Assembly (NCBI GenBank): GCA_032622095.1 | Contig: CP136064.1 | Coordinates: forward strand, 277,223,614-277,287,613 | DNA from: Siphonodentalium dalli | Lineage: Eukaryota > Mollusca > Scaphopoda > Gadilida > Siphonodentaliidae | Reading direction: 5' to 3' | Length of the DNA: 64,000 bases | Shown here: positions 12,077-24,689 of the stretch, in pieces | How the letters are laid out: each line of letters opens with the position of its first letter | Position numbering within the stretch: position 1 is the stretch's first letter | Position numbers and translations under genes: made by a program | The notes under the pieces: model-generated | What the model was told of the DNA's origin: nothing | Databases searched by the model: none | What the model saw: only the letters and a program-made list of their open reading frames with translations

Positions 12077-13581
12077 TAAGGCCAAAACAAATTGAATGCT
12101 TGTTTCCCGTAACGAACCCAAAAAATAGGGGCGGGCGGTAGGCTTTTCATTTTATTTTATTTTTTCATTTTATTTTTTCATTTTATTTGTTATGGTCTCG
12201 TGTGGGCCATGCCTAACCACCAGGTCAGACACATGTGCCAAATGAGCTAAATAGCTCATTTGAGCTCATGTACTAGTAGCTATTGAAATTCAGCTACATT
12301 TTTAATTGAACTGATCAACATAACATTGAGCTTCACAAAAATACTTTCCGCTCATCTACTCACGACAATCTTGATATATTTTAAGTAGCATTTGCTTAAT
12401 AAGGATTTACCCATATGTTTTCGTTAAAATTCGGAAGAGAAAATAGTTTTTAGTTGACTTTTCATTTGGTAAATTTTGCCGTGTCAGCTGCATCACGCCA
12501 TTTTTTTTTATCTTATTCCAAGCTAAAATGAAACAAACATTTTTGATTGGCTCTTCAAAACGGTCTCTCGCTATGTTTTTATAAGTAGGATTCCAATTGA
12601 ATTTCACCGGTTAGAACGTATGGAAAGCCACGTGCTTAACCATAACGACAAAATAGAAAACATAGTAAACGATGCGTAAAATTATACAGTAGAATACGAA
12701 TGTATTGACCGCTCGTGCTTCTGACTTCTTCCTCTCCGAATGGGAGTCCAGTCACTTTGGGAAAATATTTCTCGTAAATGGATGCCAGCGGTTTATCCAA
12801 TCAGACAAGACGTTGTAACATCGTGTCGTTAACCTTCATAACTATGAGTATGATCCAGGTAAATTCACATGCAGAAGCGGCAGTTTTATGTACCGGTACA
12901 CAATTTGTAAGTTCGAAAAAAAGTTTAGTTAATCTCATAAAAGTGTTAATCAAATCGCCTTTGTTTGCACTGTGGCAGTTTTAATTAGTTGTACTGAAGG
13001 TGTTTCTGTGAAGCTTCACGTGCGGTCTAACTAATGAAATAAAAAGCGCGTGTCGATATTTCGAGTTAGGCGTTGAACTGAAGGGACAGACTGAAATTAC
13101 ATTAAAAATTTTGCTCAATTTAGCTACCTGTAAAAGTTTTGCTCAATTTAGATACATGTACCTGTGCCCGACCTGACCACCATCAAACACCATACAGTGA
13201 CCCAGAGCAACCAACACATTGGTGATAAAACTGATATATTAAGGGGAAACATATAAAACAGATAACAGTAGACAGTTTACTAAAATGACTTTAGTAAACC
13301 TGAAACAGGCACTGCCTTGGCCACAACAGGCATCAGCCCTGCGTTGAATCAATTAATAATAATGTTTTTTCAGAGATGTTTTTACGTCCTCATTGGGACC
13401 TGCACAATGGGCATAGGTATCAATGGCCCTAAGGGCTGCCCCTTACCGAAATCACAAGCCCTCGGTAAGCATTCAGGATGGATTCGAATGCTTACAAATG
13501 AAGACTTAAATGAATCCTTATCTCAATCAATGCAATGGGCCAGTTACAGGCAAAATAAGCACTCGAAATAGAATTTAGCCC

Positions 13582-13685
13582 TCAATAGGGCCGACTTATT
13601 TAAATGAGCTAAGTACTCCCATAAGCACTCGAAGGCTTATTAAGCCTTCGAGAGTTTAGCTCATTTAAATAAGTCGGCCCTATTG
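13582..13685. repeat. 104-bp palindrome
   Basis: Arms begin CAATAGGGCCGACTTATTTA and are matched almost perfectly in inverse at 13655-13685. An inner AAGGCTTATTAAGCCTT palindrome forms the tip. Confidence 0.75.
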
Positions 13686-13730
13686 AAGGCTTGTTGGTTC
13701 CCGTTAGCACTCGAAGGCTAAATAAGACTT

Positions 13731-13795
13731 CATAATTTGCATATAAGGCTTCGAAGGCTTATATTTAAGGCTTCGAAGCCTTATATGCAAATGAT
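13731..13795. repeat. 65-bp palindrome
   Basis: Arms ATTTGCATATAAGGCTTCGA and the inverse are separated by a short AT-rich centre. The GGCTTCGAAG motif links it to the neighbouring palindrome. Confidence 0.7.
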
Positions 13796-16308
13796 GAAGG
13801 CTTAAATGAAGCCTTACGAACCATGTCTCGAATCCTTAAATTGGTCCCCGAATGCTAAAGATTATGGTGAAATGATGGCCTGTTTTCATAGAGTTACATA
13901 TACTGCATGGAAATGAGGGATAACTCTATGCAGGATGCATGGGAATATGGATGGTGTCATCAAAATTGGATATCCATTCTGGAGATGCTAGAAATAACAA
14001 AACAATTATGAAGTGATAACAATTTTATATTTGTGAAATGAACAATTTTTAGTATATATATATATGTATATCAAGAATTTATGTTAGCTGTCACTATCAT
14101 GTCCATGTTTAATGCAATTTGATTTCTGTACTCTCAGGTTCCGTGTTGGTCGCCCCTAGCTAATAAATTGTTTAGGATATATGTCAATTCCACTGGCGAT
14201 GCATGCAGTCTCAGTCTTCTTTTCTGGGAGTCATTTTCAAATTCTGAAATGATAAATAGTAAACAAATTTTAAATTATGTTTACATCAGAAATAACTGAA
14301 ATGATATTATTATGTTTCAGAAAATGAGTTATGACTTATGTGAATGATACAGTTGTTTGTAAATTTATCAAAATTGTATTGGACTGAATATTAATATTTT
14401 TAGCTAGCATTGAACTATTAAAATGCCCAAAAAATGATATTGGTGATGTTTTTTGTGGATTTAACATCTGATAAACCAACCTTTGAGTGATAATCAGTTT
14501 ATGATATCATTATGCAGGCATATCCAAAATTGAGATTAGATAGCTGATTAAGAACGCTCTATATTACTAGTTTTGGAACCCATTGGCTCCCCTGCATTTA
14601 AATTACCATAGGTTCAAACAAGACGTGTATAATGTACTTGTTCAATATGCCAACATTATATTCCTCTGAAATTGATATTACCATATACTAATAATTAATT
14701 AATTATGAATAATAAATAGATTATCTACACCGAAAATTCATAAAACACCAGAAGTCTACACAACCTTTTTAGTATTTACCCAAATATCAATTCATGCAGT
14801 TAATTGTCAACAGATGGAGATTGTCAGTTTAAAAATCAATGCACAAAATTGAGCAGTTATTTTAAAGTCACAGTAAAATTATGATACCATGCATCTATTT
14901 AATGCTGAATGTTTAAAATAACAGTTAAATAGATGGTATCATTATTTTCTTTGCTGACCCCAACATTATGTTTGTAACTCCATGCAAATTGTAATGCTGA
15001 CAATTAACTGACCTGTATCTGCCAGGCAAAATTTCATATTTTTTGGAGACCTGTCAATTTAAAATGTTATTAACTATAAATTAAATTGCCAGTGATTTAT
15101 AATACTTAAATTACGAATAAAGTATAAATATAAACATCATCCTATGTTATAATTTGATAAAATAAATGCAAAGTATAGGCTCACCTGAATTTAAACTATC
15201 AGTAAATAATCCTGCATGTGACATAAAGAAAACCAATATAAACCATGACTTCCCATTGTGAGCTATCCAAAGTTTGTGAAATCTGAGAAAATTCCATCTG
15301 GTCTCAATTTGCATTGAGGGCAAGTCAGGGTGATTACATAACAGGTACTCATAGACACAGAGTAAAGCAGTTGTCCCAATTAAATAGAAGGATTGATTAC
15401 AATGTTAAAGTGATTTATTACTGGCAATGAGATGAATCAGACTTATACAGGGATGTGGCTAGAGGGTCTCCATTGGGCAAGAGGGTGTTCACCTTGGAAT
15501 TTCCAACTACATTTTCTCCCTTGCACCAAACCCCCAAATTGCACCCCCCCCCCCCCCCTTGGGCTTTGATTTTTCTCAATTGGTACCTTGGATGATATAG
15601 ACTTATATAGCTGTTCTGAATTATCAGTAGGCCAACATATATTGAGAAAAATATAGAGATCTTGAGAAAATTGCAAAATCTCCTATAACATTATTTATTG
15701 TTATACCGGTAGGTTGTCTCAAAATGTCCTTATCCATGGCAATTTTCCTATAGGAAATACGGTCCTATAATTTTCCAAATGTGAATCGTCATTTCCATAA
15801 TGATTCCTATAGGTTCCTGTATGAAATTTCCATATGGGGTCCTACAAGTTGAAAAATTATTAATTGTATTAATTATTTAATTAATTTAAATTTATTAAAA
15901 TTCGGATTAACCACAATATTTACACCATGTGAAAGCTTGATAAATTCTGAATATTTTCAAATGTATATTGCCAAACAAATTGTTAAAACTACAAATTTGC
16001 CAAATAATTATTAATTTTTCCATATATTTCTCCATGTTGGACTTGGTTAATTTGCAGCTTCAGATTCAGAACAGTTTTGTATTGAAATATTCTAAGTCGA
16101 GCATCGAGGGCTAAGAGGCCAACAATATATTGAAGCCTTAATTTGAATGCTGATTTTAGAGTCATATGTCTGGCTGAAGTCTAAATTTTATTAGTTAACA
16201 GAAAATGTTAGCCTTCGCCACAAGCCCTCATTTTCCAGAGTGCTTATGTGGGAGACCCAAGGATTCGATTCCTTATCGAGTGCTTATACCTGCATTGCAT
16301 CTTAATCA

Positions 16309-16510
16309 CTCGAGTCCTAAGCGAGTGCATTCGAGTCCTAAGCGAGTGCTTACTGTGATCGATATAAGCACTCGAGTCCTAAGCGAGTGCTTACTGTGAT
16401 CGATATAAGCACTCGAGTCCTAAGCGAGTGCTTACTGTGATCGATATAAGCACTCGAGTCCTAAGCGAATGCTTATTGTGATTGACATAAGCACTCGAAT
16501 CCTTGGCGAA
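16309..16510. repeat. 41-bp minisatellite
   Basis: About three full 41-bp copies and partial ones. Each has CACTCGAGTCCTAAGCGAGT, which is itself an inverted repeat, followed by GCTTACTGTGATCGATATAA. The start-to-start distance is 41 (16368, 16409). Confidence 0.75.
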
Positions 16511-17883
16511 TCCTTGTTGAAGGCGTATTAAGCCTTCATGCTCGGTAAGGGATGCATGCCCCATAATATCCCAATTATATTGGAGTCTGGAGACCGACAA
16601 ACAATATCCCGCCGCACCATGTGCGACCGCCATCGTTGAAAAGAACTTGTTCGAATTTCGGTTTGAATCAACCTCCTCGATGAACATCCATGTTATAAAT
16701 ACACAAACACGTGCTTCTGGTCAGCGAAGAGGAATGATAACTTGTCATCTTCCGGTATAGCGTCCAGTCGTAATTTGACTTTCCGTTTGAAGAGTGACGA
16801 TGTGGCTTTGCGAAAAATATATAAATATATCAAAGATATAATTTACTAGTATCTCACGAGGTGAATCATCTGGATAAAATGGAACCATGCGTACATAGTT
16901 TGGTTAACAGTGCGGTCGGTCGGTTTATAGATTGATTTTTTTTATTTAAAACCAATAAAATGAACTTGGGTCGGGGGTTTTTGAAGACGGTCGGTCGGGT
17001 TACGGGAAACACTCATTCAATTTGTTTTGGCCTAATGGGATCATTGTCACATTTATCGTGCATAGATCATAGATACACACCCTGGACATTCCTGTATACA
17101 TAAATGCACACCACTCTCAAATAATAATTAATAATGAAAGTGTAGCTCAACTTAGGTAGGGAATATATTAATGGTTGACAGTAAATGGAGGAATTAGGAA
17201 AGGTGCTAATTGAAATGTGGCCGCCTGATGTGACTTTGTAAATATTTGTAATAATAAATCTCATCAACGTGTTCTAAGAATTGCCAACTTAATGCTAAGA
17301 ACCTGGGACCAGCCAGAGAGTGGTACAGTTGCCTCCGGTCAAATGATGAAACGCGAATATTTCGCTTTTATCGAAAGAATGCATAGTGGTATGCTATATG
17401 AACGCAATTTATCAAAATACAAAGGAGTACCATAGACTATCTTCAATATATTCTAAACTTGACCAAGATTGTCGACATACTCTGTGACAGAGAATGTGTT
17501 TATACCTGGAAAATATATTTGGTTGTATTCACAAATGCCACATATATATATACGCGAAACTTTCTATGTGTTCTGCAACTGCATCACCGCGTTTATCCCA
17601 TATCCCTAAAGTTACACAGAACTGCTGTACACAAAACTACACATAGCAACATTGTGCGAATGTTCAACGTTGAAATAACATCTTTAAACGATGATTATCT
17701 GACATTTAGCACGAGTACGTATATATAGGTGGTAATGGTAAGAACTTTTCAAACAAAAATATACTGAAAACTAATACTGTGCATTAGTTAGTATCATATT
17801 CCAGTTGTAAAAGACGAAGTAAATAGAACAAAATTGTCTACTAAGAAACCGGTTTTATAGCAGAATGGAAATTGGTCTTACAT

Positions 17884-18191
17884 AAACTGTACGATGTACC
17901 GTATCTTAAATAAACTGTACGATGTACCGTATCTTAAATAAACTGTACGATGTACCTTATCTGAAATAAACTGTACGATGTACCGTATCTTAAATAAACT
18001 GTACGATGTATCGTATCTTAAATAAACTGTACGATGTATCGTATCTGAAATAAACTGTACGATGTATCGTATCTTATATAAACTGCACGATGTATCGTAT
18101 CTTATATAAACTGTACGATGTACCGTATCTTATATAAACTGTACGATGTATCGTATCTTATATAAACTGCACGATGTACCGTATCTTTGCT
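17884..18191. repeat. 28-bp minisatellite, left arm (about 11 copies)
   Basis: Unit ACTGTACGATGTAYCGTATC plus TTAAATAA, with a start-to-start distance of 28. The inverted counterpart at 48522-49230 has about 25 copies, so the array changed copy number after the arms separated. Confidence 0.9.
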
Positions 18192-18483
18192 CTGGTGAGA
18201 TGTGGTGCAAATCTATTGAAGATATGAGTGTTTCTTCACGGTATAATAATAATTGCAACATAATTATGTGTATGGTCTATTATCATGGAGAGTGTTGACA
18301 ATTCCGGAAATGTAACTAGTATTTATGCGGCAAGGGTGTGCACTTCAGATTTTTTCTGCGTTACATTCAATAACTAATCATCATGCCGAATTAAGCTACC
18401 ATGCACAGTGTGTCGGTTGGCGAAACCTTACTTCGTGTTGTCAGAACTGTTGGAAGAAATGTAGATCATGCATGAAATTCTAC

Positions 18484-18910
18484 TCTAGATCACATTCCAC
18501 CAGTATATATACAAAACCTCGCAACTTTTTGAAGTTTTGACAGGGAACCTTATAAAGTCTAACAAATAACGTGGAGAATATATTTCTTTGTTGTTATCTG
18601 TTCCTTGATAATGTAATTTACTGTAAGTGCTTTTCTGAGACTTTTGTGGGCCGACATCGCAAAACAATCATTGAATTATTTACCCAGGAGAAATTCCTTA
18701 ATTGTAAGGAAGGTTGCAGCAAAATCGCCCACAAAGACACTTAAATCGTGAAACTTCGAGTTGGGATCTTCACCTACAGTGAAGTGCGTTATTAAGGAAC
18801 AGAAAATAGCTAAGAAATATATCCCCCCGCGTTATTATTTTGACTTTATATAAGGTTCCCTGTCAAAACTTCAACAAGTTCCCAGGGTTTGTACTGGTGG
18901 AATATGATAT
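18484..18910. mobile_element. Foldback element, left-arm copy
   Basis: Ends are inverted: ATTCCACCAGTATATATACA with TTGACAGGGAACCTTATA on the left, TATAAGGTTCCCTGTCAA with ACTGGTGGAATATGAT on the right. The counterpart is at about 47815-48230. Degenerate relatives occur at 51870-51960 and 53118-53160, so it is a dispersed family. Confidence 0.6.
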
Positions 18911-20681
18911 CTACGCGCGTTAGCCAGAGTAGAGATTCATGGCATTATCTACATGTAGAAGACATGCAGCTGAGATAAATACTTTGGAATAAAACGAGCG
19001 ACCTATATATACAATGACCAACACAGAGAAAAGGTGTGCCAAGAGGCCCAAGACGGGCGACATATATAATGACCAACACAGGGAAAAGGTGTGTCGGGTG
19101 TCCGTCCGATGGCTGTTTGTGTCATAACTTGAACAGCAGTGCTAGGATCTCAATGTAATTTGGTATGGATGTTCACTACTATGAGGAGATTCAAACGTTT
19201 TTTTATTTCTTCGGGTTTTCCGTTCTAGAGTTATTCAGCTTTTATTTATCTGGAAATGTCTGTTTTTATGGTCCGTCCGATGTCTGTTCATAATCTCAAC
19301 TTCAAACTATCAATTTGAGGCAGGGGGTCGGAAAAAAAATTCAGGCACGTGTGCTGATTTTTACTTTCGACCCTTGTTGCGACCCACCCACCCCCACGTC
19401 CAAATTGTTTTCCGTTTTCGGCAGTTTTTTCCGACCATTTTTGGACACCCACCTCCCTTTTAACACTAATAAAACAGAGATTTGCGGGGGGAATTCACTG
19501 TAAATAGCTGTATATGAATTTCTGTCCATACTATTTGTCATGTATGTTAACATTGACATGTAAATAGGAACGAGTCATTTTGGGATCATTCGGCCGAAAA
19601 AACATGGCGGCCATGTTGGATTTCAAAATTTGCAACAAAATACAACACGATAACTGCCTGCAGTCAGTTTAGCAGTTAGAATTACATTATTTCTCTTATT
19701 CTAAGGTGTTTTAAGCCAAACTCATTGCAAAAACAGTGAAAAAAAACATGCAGGAAAAAAAATAAATATTTTAGTTGCGGAAAAAAACATGTGTATACGT
19801 GCCCGGAAAAAATCCTTGAGGGGGGGGGAATCACCATTTATAACCAATGTAAGCCATAGTACTTATACACCTGTTTATCCTCACAATATGAGAGAAATGT
19901 TCCATTTATGTTTTAAAAATACACCTATTTATCCTCACAATAGGAGAGATATGTTCTATTTATGTTTTTTTTTTAAAGTATTTTAAATTTTGTTTTGTTT
20001 TGTTGAGGAAATATTTGCACAAAAAAAAAGGCTCACTGCATTATCTAGCTTATGAATCTGATAATCTACAGTGTATGTCTGTATACTAGCTGAAATAGTG
20101 ACTGTCTGCGAGAAAATAAATCTAACAGTTTTCATTGCATATTTTAGTTGTTTGTTTGTTTGTTTTTTTTTTTTGGTAGCTATTTGCAAAACTGGCTACC
20201 AAAAAAACTAAAATATGCAATGAAAAATGTGTGATTTATTTTTTTGCAGACAGTCATGATTTCAGATAGTAGACAGAGCATAGGCCCTAGTTGGATTCCT
20301 AAGCTAGATAATGCAAGGGATAGGAGCTTCTTTAAGTTATGTAACTTGTGCTCCGATCACTTTATCGCCTCTCATCCTTATTCACCAACTGTAATTTCTT
20401 TATTTGTATTTTGTTTATTGATTGAGGGATAATAAAATATGTTTAAATCATAATGCAGTGAGTTTTTTTGCAAATATTTCCTGTCAAACTCTCAAATGAC
20501 TGCCTCAAAAAATCTCCTTTTTTTCCAATTTTTTTTTTATACAAAATTAGAACATATCACTCATATTGTGAGGATAACAGGTGTTGTTATAGTACTATAG
20601 CATACATTGGTTATAAAAGATAATTATTTTTTCCTTCAAATTGATAGTTTGAAATCAAGATTTTTTTGAAAATTCCTCCTA

Positions 20682-21310
20682 AAGGTACTCAATCCGATCT
20701 GACAGTTCCCATATCATCAAGTTACAACAGCAACATCATTTCTTCAAAATACGCTTTAGTTATCAGAATCGATTAATTACAACAAAATAATGCTAACCGC
20801 TGTCAAACATGGTATAAAATTTCCTAAAACGTTTTATTTATCAACATTTTGTTCAAAGAAATATGGCCGTATTATTACTTGAGTATCACGAAATTTGCCG
20901 TATTACCACTTGATTTTAGAGTTATCCATCTTCATCTGCAATTTTGTCCGAGACTGTCGATTTGACGACATTTTTCTGGGCCACAAATAAGCACAGGTAT
21001 TTGAAACAATGGACTCCACCATCCTAAAGACATATATAGAGGATATGAAATGAGTGTTTCTCTCATATGATATTTATGAAACGAGTCTAAGAATTTCAAC
21101 GTAAATAATGATTGAGTCATATGATAAATATGTCTTTGGGGTGGTGGGGTCTATTGTGCCAAATACCTGTGCAAATAAGAACTTATTTCAAGAAAAAACA
21201 AATTTCAAAAATCGATATCTGATCACTCTGAACTTTGATGGATGAGTTCCTCGAATCGAATAAAATATTTTTTAATCGCCGAAGCCAAATAAATAGTAAT
21301 TTGGGAGCGT
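20682..21310. mobile_element. Old AGGTACTCAATCC-type foldback, left-arm copy
   Basis: It begins TAAAGGTACTCAATCCGATC and contains the family's core phrase TTGATTTTAGAGTTATCCAT and the ATCGATATCTGATCACTC block. The right end is degraded. The counterpart in the right arm lies near 43200-43830. It is related to the elements at 51165, 53203 and 55375. Confidence 0.5.
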
Positions 21311-21515
21311 TAATTATAATTTTCATTTAGTGTTAATTAGGATTATGCATCTTTAAGCACTGACATTTTCCGATTTTCGAAAATGATCCTTTCCTCTCTA
21401 CATCCCTAGACTACACCACATTTATCGCGTTTGCTACCACAAATCCACAACGGCTAGGTAAAATAATCAAAATTACAATGTTTTTAATATATAAATTATT
21501 TTACAAATAAATGTC

Positions 21516-21521
21516 TTTATT
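21516..21521 (-). terminator. Poly(A) signal of the minus-strand cysteine-rich gene
   Basis: AATAAA on the minus strand, about 55 bases beyond the stop codon. The right-arm copy keeps it at 42981-42986. Confidence 0.5.
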
Positions 21522-21575
21522 AATATTCACATGATCTGTGTGACATGTTTGTTAATGCATGTGTGTACCCAGTGT

Positions 21576-21944
21576 TTATGTGCTTACACTGTAAAAAGTG
21601 CCAAAAGGATTTCCTTTGCAGCGAATGGTGGGCGTTGCCAAACTGTTTCCCCACAGTAGTGTCGCACCCCAAGAGCCATGACTACATCCAATTGGATACA
21701 TTCGAAATGACCCACACCTCCTACTGGTCGATGGTCCACATCCTAGAGCTTCACAGCAGAGCAAAGAGGGGGCGTTTCCACCCGGTGAAATGCTGTAGGC
21801 GATCCGGTGACCGGGTGACCCGAAGACTCCGATGCCGGTGTCACATCTTGGTCCGTAGACGAATGGCCCCGCATAGCAAGCTTCGCCAATCGCTATCGTC
21901 ACAGCAACCACAACCAGCACAACAAGACCAGTCCTGGCTAGCAT
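21576..21944 (-). CDS. Secreted cysteine-rich protein, left-arm copy
   Basis: 122-residue ORF starting at the ATG inside AATAAAGATGCTAGCC. Residues 1-21 form a hydrophobic signal peptide (VVLVVVAVTIAIGEA), followed by a mature part of about 100 residues with eight cysteines, including a CC pair and a C-x4-C spacing. A candidate 3' splice site (pyrimidine-rich, then GTCGGCAG) lies just upstream of the ATG, so an upstream exon is likely. The arm pair gives 10 base differences, 7 of them amino-acid changing, and no stop in either copy. The family is not recognised; an extracellular or defence-type peptide is one possibility. The antisense frame (21545-22045) is also open but has no signal peptide or domain. 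Confidence 0.6.
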   Translation of the reverse strand: MLARTGLVVLVVVAVTIAIGEACYAGPFVYGPRCDTGIGVFGSPGHRIAYSISPGGNAPSLLCCEALGCGPSTSRRCGSFRMYPIGCSHGSWGATLLWGNSLATPTIRCKGNPFGTFYSVST

Positions 21945-22100
21945 CTTTATTCCTGCCGACAATAAAGAGAGTTGTATTTATTCCAAACCAATTATTAAAG
22001 GGACTCAATGCTTTCAAAATGGGTTCATGCGGAATAACATACTAGTCTGTAAAACAACTTTCATCAACCAGTACATGCATGTCAGAATCATTGTTACAGT

Positions 22101-22197
22101 AATGCCCTAAGTAATCGACAAGCCATATTTCCGACTAATTCCTGAAAAGTTACCCATAATTCTGCTGTGGTTATAGAGTCGATTACTTAGGGCATTA
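22101..22197. mobile_element. AATGCCCTAAGTAATCG MITE, collapsed left-arm copy
   Basis: Termini AATGCCCTAAGTAATCGA and its inverse are kept, but most of one palindrome arm is missing. The right-arm copy (42202-42408) is a full palindrome of about 207 bp. Confidence 0.65.
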
Positions 22198-23049
22198 CTG
22201 TGTGTAAACTATTACTGTTGTAGTGTAATTATCATGCATTAAAAGTCCAATTAGTCCAATAAGATACCAAAGTTTATTCAAAACTTGACATTGGAAAATA
22301 TCAAAGCATTGACAAAAGTTAGATAAATCAAATTCAGAATAAAATATTTGAACTTAGTACACGATTAGCGATATTTGTTGACAAATCACTGTAACATATT
22401 TGTTTACATAACAAAGTGTCTCCGTGTTCCTCTCAGATGTGATGTTTTACAGACTGCGAGCGCTCGGGTCCCTTTAACGATGTATTCAAGATTCCAGACC
22501 CCGGCTACAACAACATACAATATCAAATTTAACTTTTTGCTGTGACATTATGTTAAAGCCACATGTCGGTTTGCGCTCCACAATACACATAGTATTCGCT
22601 TTTGAATGTGTCCGGGTATCGATATAGGTCGATAAATATTTGAACTACCTTTCTTCGAGCTTTCTGTAACCCCAAAAGACGCATCGAAGCAGGGGGGGGG
22701 GGCGTACAAAAGTTGCGAGACGTGGGTTTTTTTTTTTTACATTTCAATTTTTTTACACCCACCCACCCTTTCTTGCATTTTTTTTCATAAAATTTTAGAC
22801 ACCCACCCCAAAACATCAAAGCTTTATGTTGGTCCCCTCTGTAAAAACGACCAACCGCTCTATATTGGTCCCTTCTTTGAAAGACCAAATTAAATGTTAC
22901 TTCCTGTTAACAAACATGTGCAAAATTGAACTCTAAGCAATCAACAAAGGTAGAATATTATGTGATTATATTGGTAACTTTATAACCCAGCCTATTCATC
23001 TGTGTGAGTACAGCTGGTGAGTAGATGAAAAATATATTGAATCCCCTGA

Positions 23050-23136
23050 ATGTGTCCTGGTATCGATATAGGTCGATAAATATTTGAACTACCTTTCTTC
23101 GAGCTTTCTGTAACCCCAAAAGACGCATCGAAGTAC
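23050..23136. repeat. 87-bp templated copy of 22605-22692
   Basis: TGAATGTGTCCTGGTATCG through GACGCATCGAAG is present twice in the left arm, here and at about 22608-22692, but only once in the right arm (41253-41345). In the right arm the equivalent position is occupied by about 1.34 kb (39537-40878). Confidence 0.65.
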
Positions 23137-23804
23137 TGAAAACCCAACTATGAACACGGTGTTTGGGTCCAAACAAAAAAGAGCCATTTGCAGTTTTGCA
23201 CGACATGGTGGCTATAACAGATATGGTACAAAATAAAGAGCGTTTATCTGTCGTATGGCGAAAAATTAAAAATGACTTTGGCATATGATACCGGTATATC
23301 AATATTTCGTGTATTTATCGACCTATCGTATCCGTCCCTCCACATTATACGTATATATATATGTCCGTTTAAACTAGAACTCTATAATATACCGAAGAAT
23401 GACATTTTGTTATTGAAAAATGAACAAAATAATGAAGTGTCCCTCTAATACATCGAAACTACATGAAATAAATGGATACAAAATTAAATTTCAAACAAGA
23501 TAGTGTCTCGTGTGGAAGTCTGAATTCAGTGTGTCTGACATCGCAGAATGAGGTCCCCAGAGGTTGGAATTTAGTGACGCTATCCCACACAACATGCAAT
23601 GCTAGAATCATTAAATTCACCATATGGCGACCTTATATGCTTTGGTATCAACTCGTAAGGTATACCTAAAGGATCACATTGAAGTTCCCCAGTTGAAGTT
23701 GGTAATATTCATCCATTAGTCACATCGATTATGAAATTTATCTTCTGCAAATTATGGGATATAGAAACTGAACATAAGGGAAAGGGTAACTAAAATCACA
23801 TTAA

Positions 23805-24196
23805 CCCTTTACCCAACAGAAGGGCCCTGTGCCAATGCATTCTCTTATATATGCGAGTCGACCATAGATCGCCTCGCATAAATAAGAGAATGCATTGGCT
23901 TAACACATTAAAAATTATAAAATTGTTAAAGAATGTAAGAAAAAATGGTAAAAAGTGTTAAAAAAGGATTTTTTTAAGGCCAATGCATTCTCTTATATAT
24001 GCGAGGCGACCTATGGTCGACTCGCATATATAAGAGAATGCATTGGCACAGGGCATAACTGTAACTATCACAATGTGGTCAAGGAGCCGGTTCCAATGAT
24101 ATCCATATTTGTATGGTTCTATTGAGACAGACCGAAGATATTTTAGGCTGTTGAAGCTTTATTTGGCCGGTTTTGGCCGGTTTGTTGGGTAAAGGG
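23805..24196. mobile_element. piggyBac-like double-hairpin MITE, 392 bp
   Basis: Flanked by TTAA (23801-23804, 24197-24200). Termini are CCCTTTACCCAACA and its inverse. Inside are two hairpins of about 65 bp built from CCAATGCATTCTCTTATATA arms, around the tips GTCGACCATAG and GGCGACCTATGG. It is the same length as the element at 41461-41852. Confidence 0.8.
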
Positions 24197-24689
24197 TTAA
24201 TGTGAGACTATGTAATATTAGATACTTCACAGACGATGAGTACTAAGAAGAATTAGGTCCCCATGGGGGCTGAATTTAGTTATATTAGCCTGCTGAGTAG
24301 GGTAGTAGTATAACTAAATTCTCCCTGTGGGGACCTCATTTTTCTTAGACCTCATGAAATGGAGCCCTGAATACATCTTTAATTCTTTCTTTACATAATT
24401 GAATCTCCCGTTAGTTATAAAAGAATACATTTTATAATCGTCTATTATTCACATTGAATGTTATTCATGGGGTATGAGCAGACGACAGACAGAACAAATG
24501 ATAATGCAATTCGTTTGGTGGGAAATATTCGGAAAGGCCGTTTAGTGAATATCGTATCTGAACATTTCCCGAGGGAACAACTACTCATCAATTAGTGTTT
24601 AATAAAGAAATAGTTAAAGATGCCCCATCCGATATGACCTAATTTGTGATTATATAAGCAATTCAGAATTAAATATAAATTCCGCTTAA

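Larger units (their letters stand above)
13434..16562. repeat. Region of palindromes bounded by CCCTTACCGA inverted pair
   Basis: CCCTTACCGA near 13440 recurs inverted at 16541-16552. Between them motifs based on CACTCGAAGGCTTA occur in palindromes (13582-13685 and 13731-13795) and in the 41-bp tandem array at 16309-16510. This may be a foldback-type element nested in the 12080-17032 structure. From 13800 to 16300 nothing else is recognised. Confidence 0.35.
12080..17032. mobile_element. Possible Harbinger-type element bounded by GGCC inverted ends
   Basis: The left end GGCCAAAACAAATTGAATG and the following TGTTTCCCGTAAC recur inverted at 16990-17032. Both outer sides are TAA (12077-12079, 17033-17035). 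A 3-bp TAA duplication with GG-starting inverted repeats is the pattern of PIF/Harbinger. No transposase or Myb-like ORF is visible in the 4953 bases, so it would be non-autonomous or badly decayed. Two separate MITE insertions facing each other are the main alternative. Confidence 0.4.

Noticed and set aside
12150-12190. CATTTTATTTT repeats as a possible regulatory element
   Set aside because: Simple AT-rich slippage repeat without further structure.
16309-16510. Regular repeats suggesting a CRISPR array
   Set aside because: Contiguous 41-bp tandem units without variable spacers in a eukaryotic context; the same applies to the 28-bp arrays.
19595-19620. AACATGGCGGCCATGTTGG palindrome as a gene start or promoter
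   Set aside because: Resembles a double YY1-type site and is kept in both arms (44722-44745), but no exon, donor site or transcript signal follows it.
21545-22045. 166-codon plus-strand ORF (and its twin at 42457-42957 minus)
   Set aside because: Antisense to the signal-peptide-bearing cysteine-rich ORF. It has no domain or signal, and openness in both arms follows from their high identity.
22958-23302. 114-codon minus ORF matched in part by 39359-39613
   Set aside because: Shared only because the arms are nearly identical. The two diverge in the middle of the ORF at the replaced segment, and no domain is recognised.
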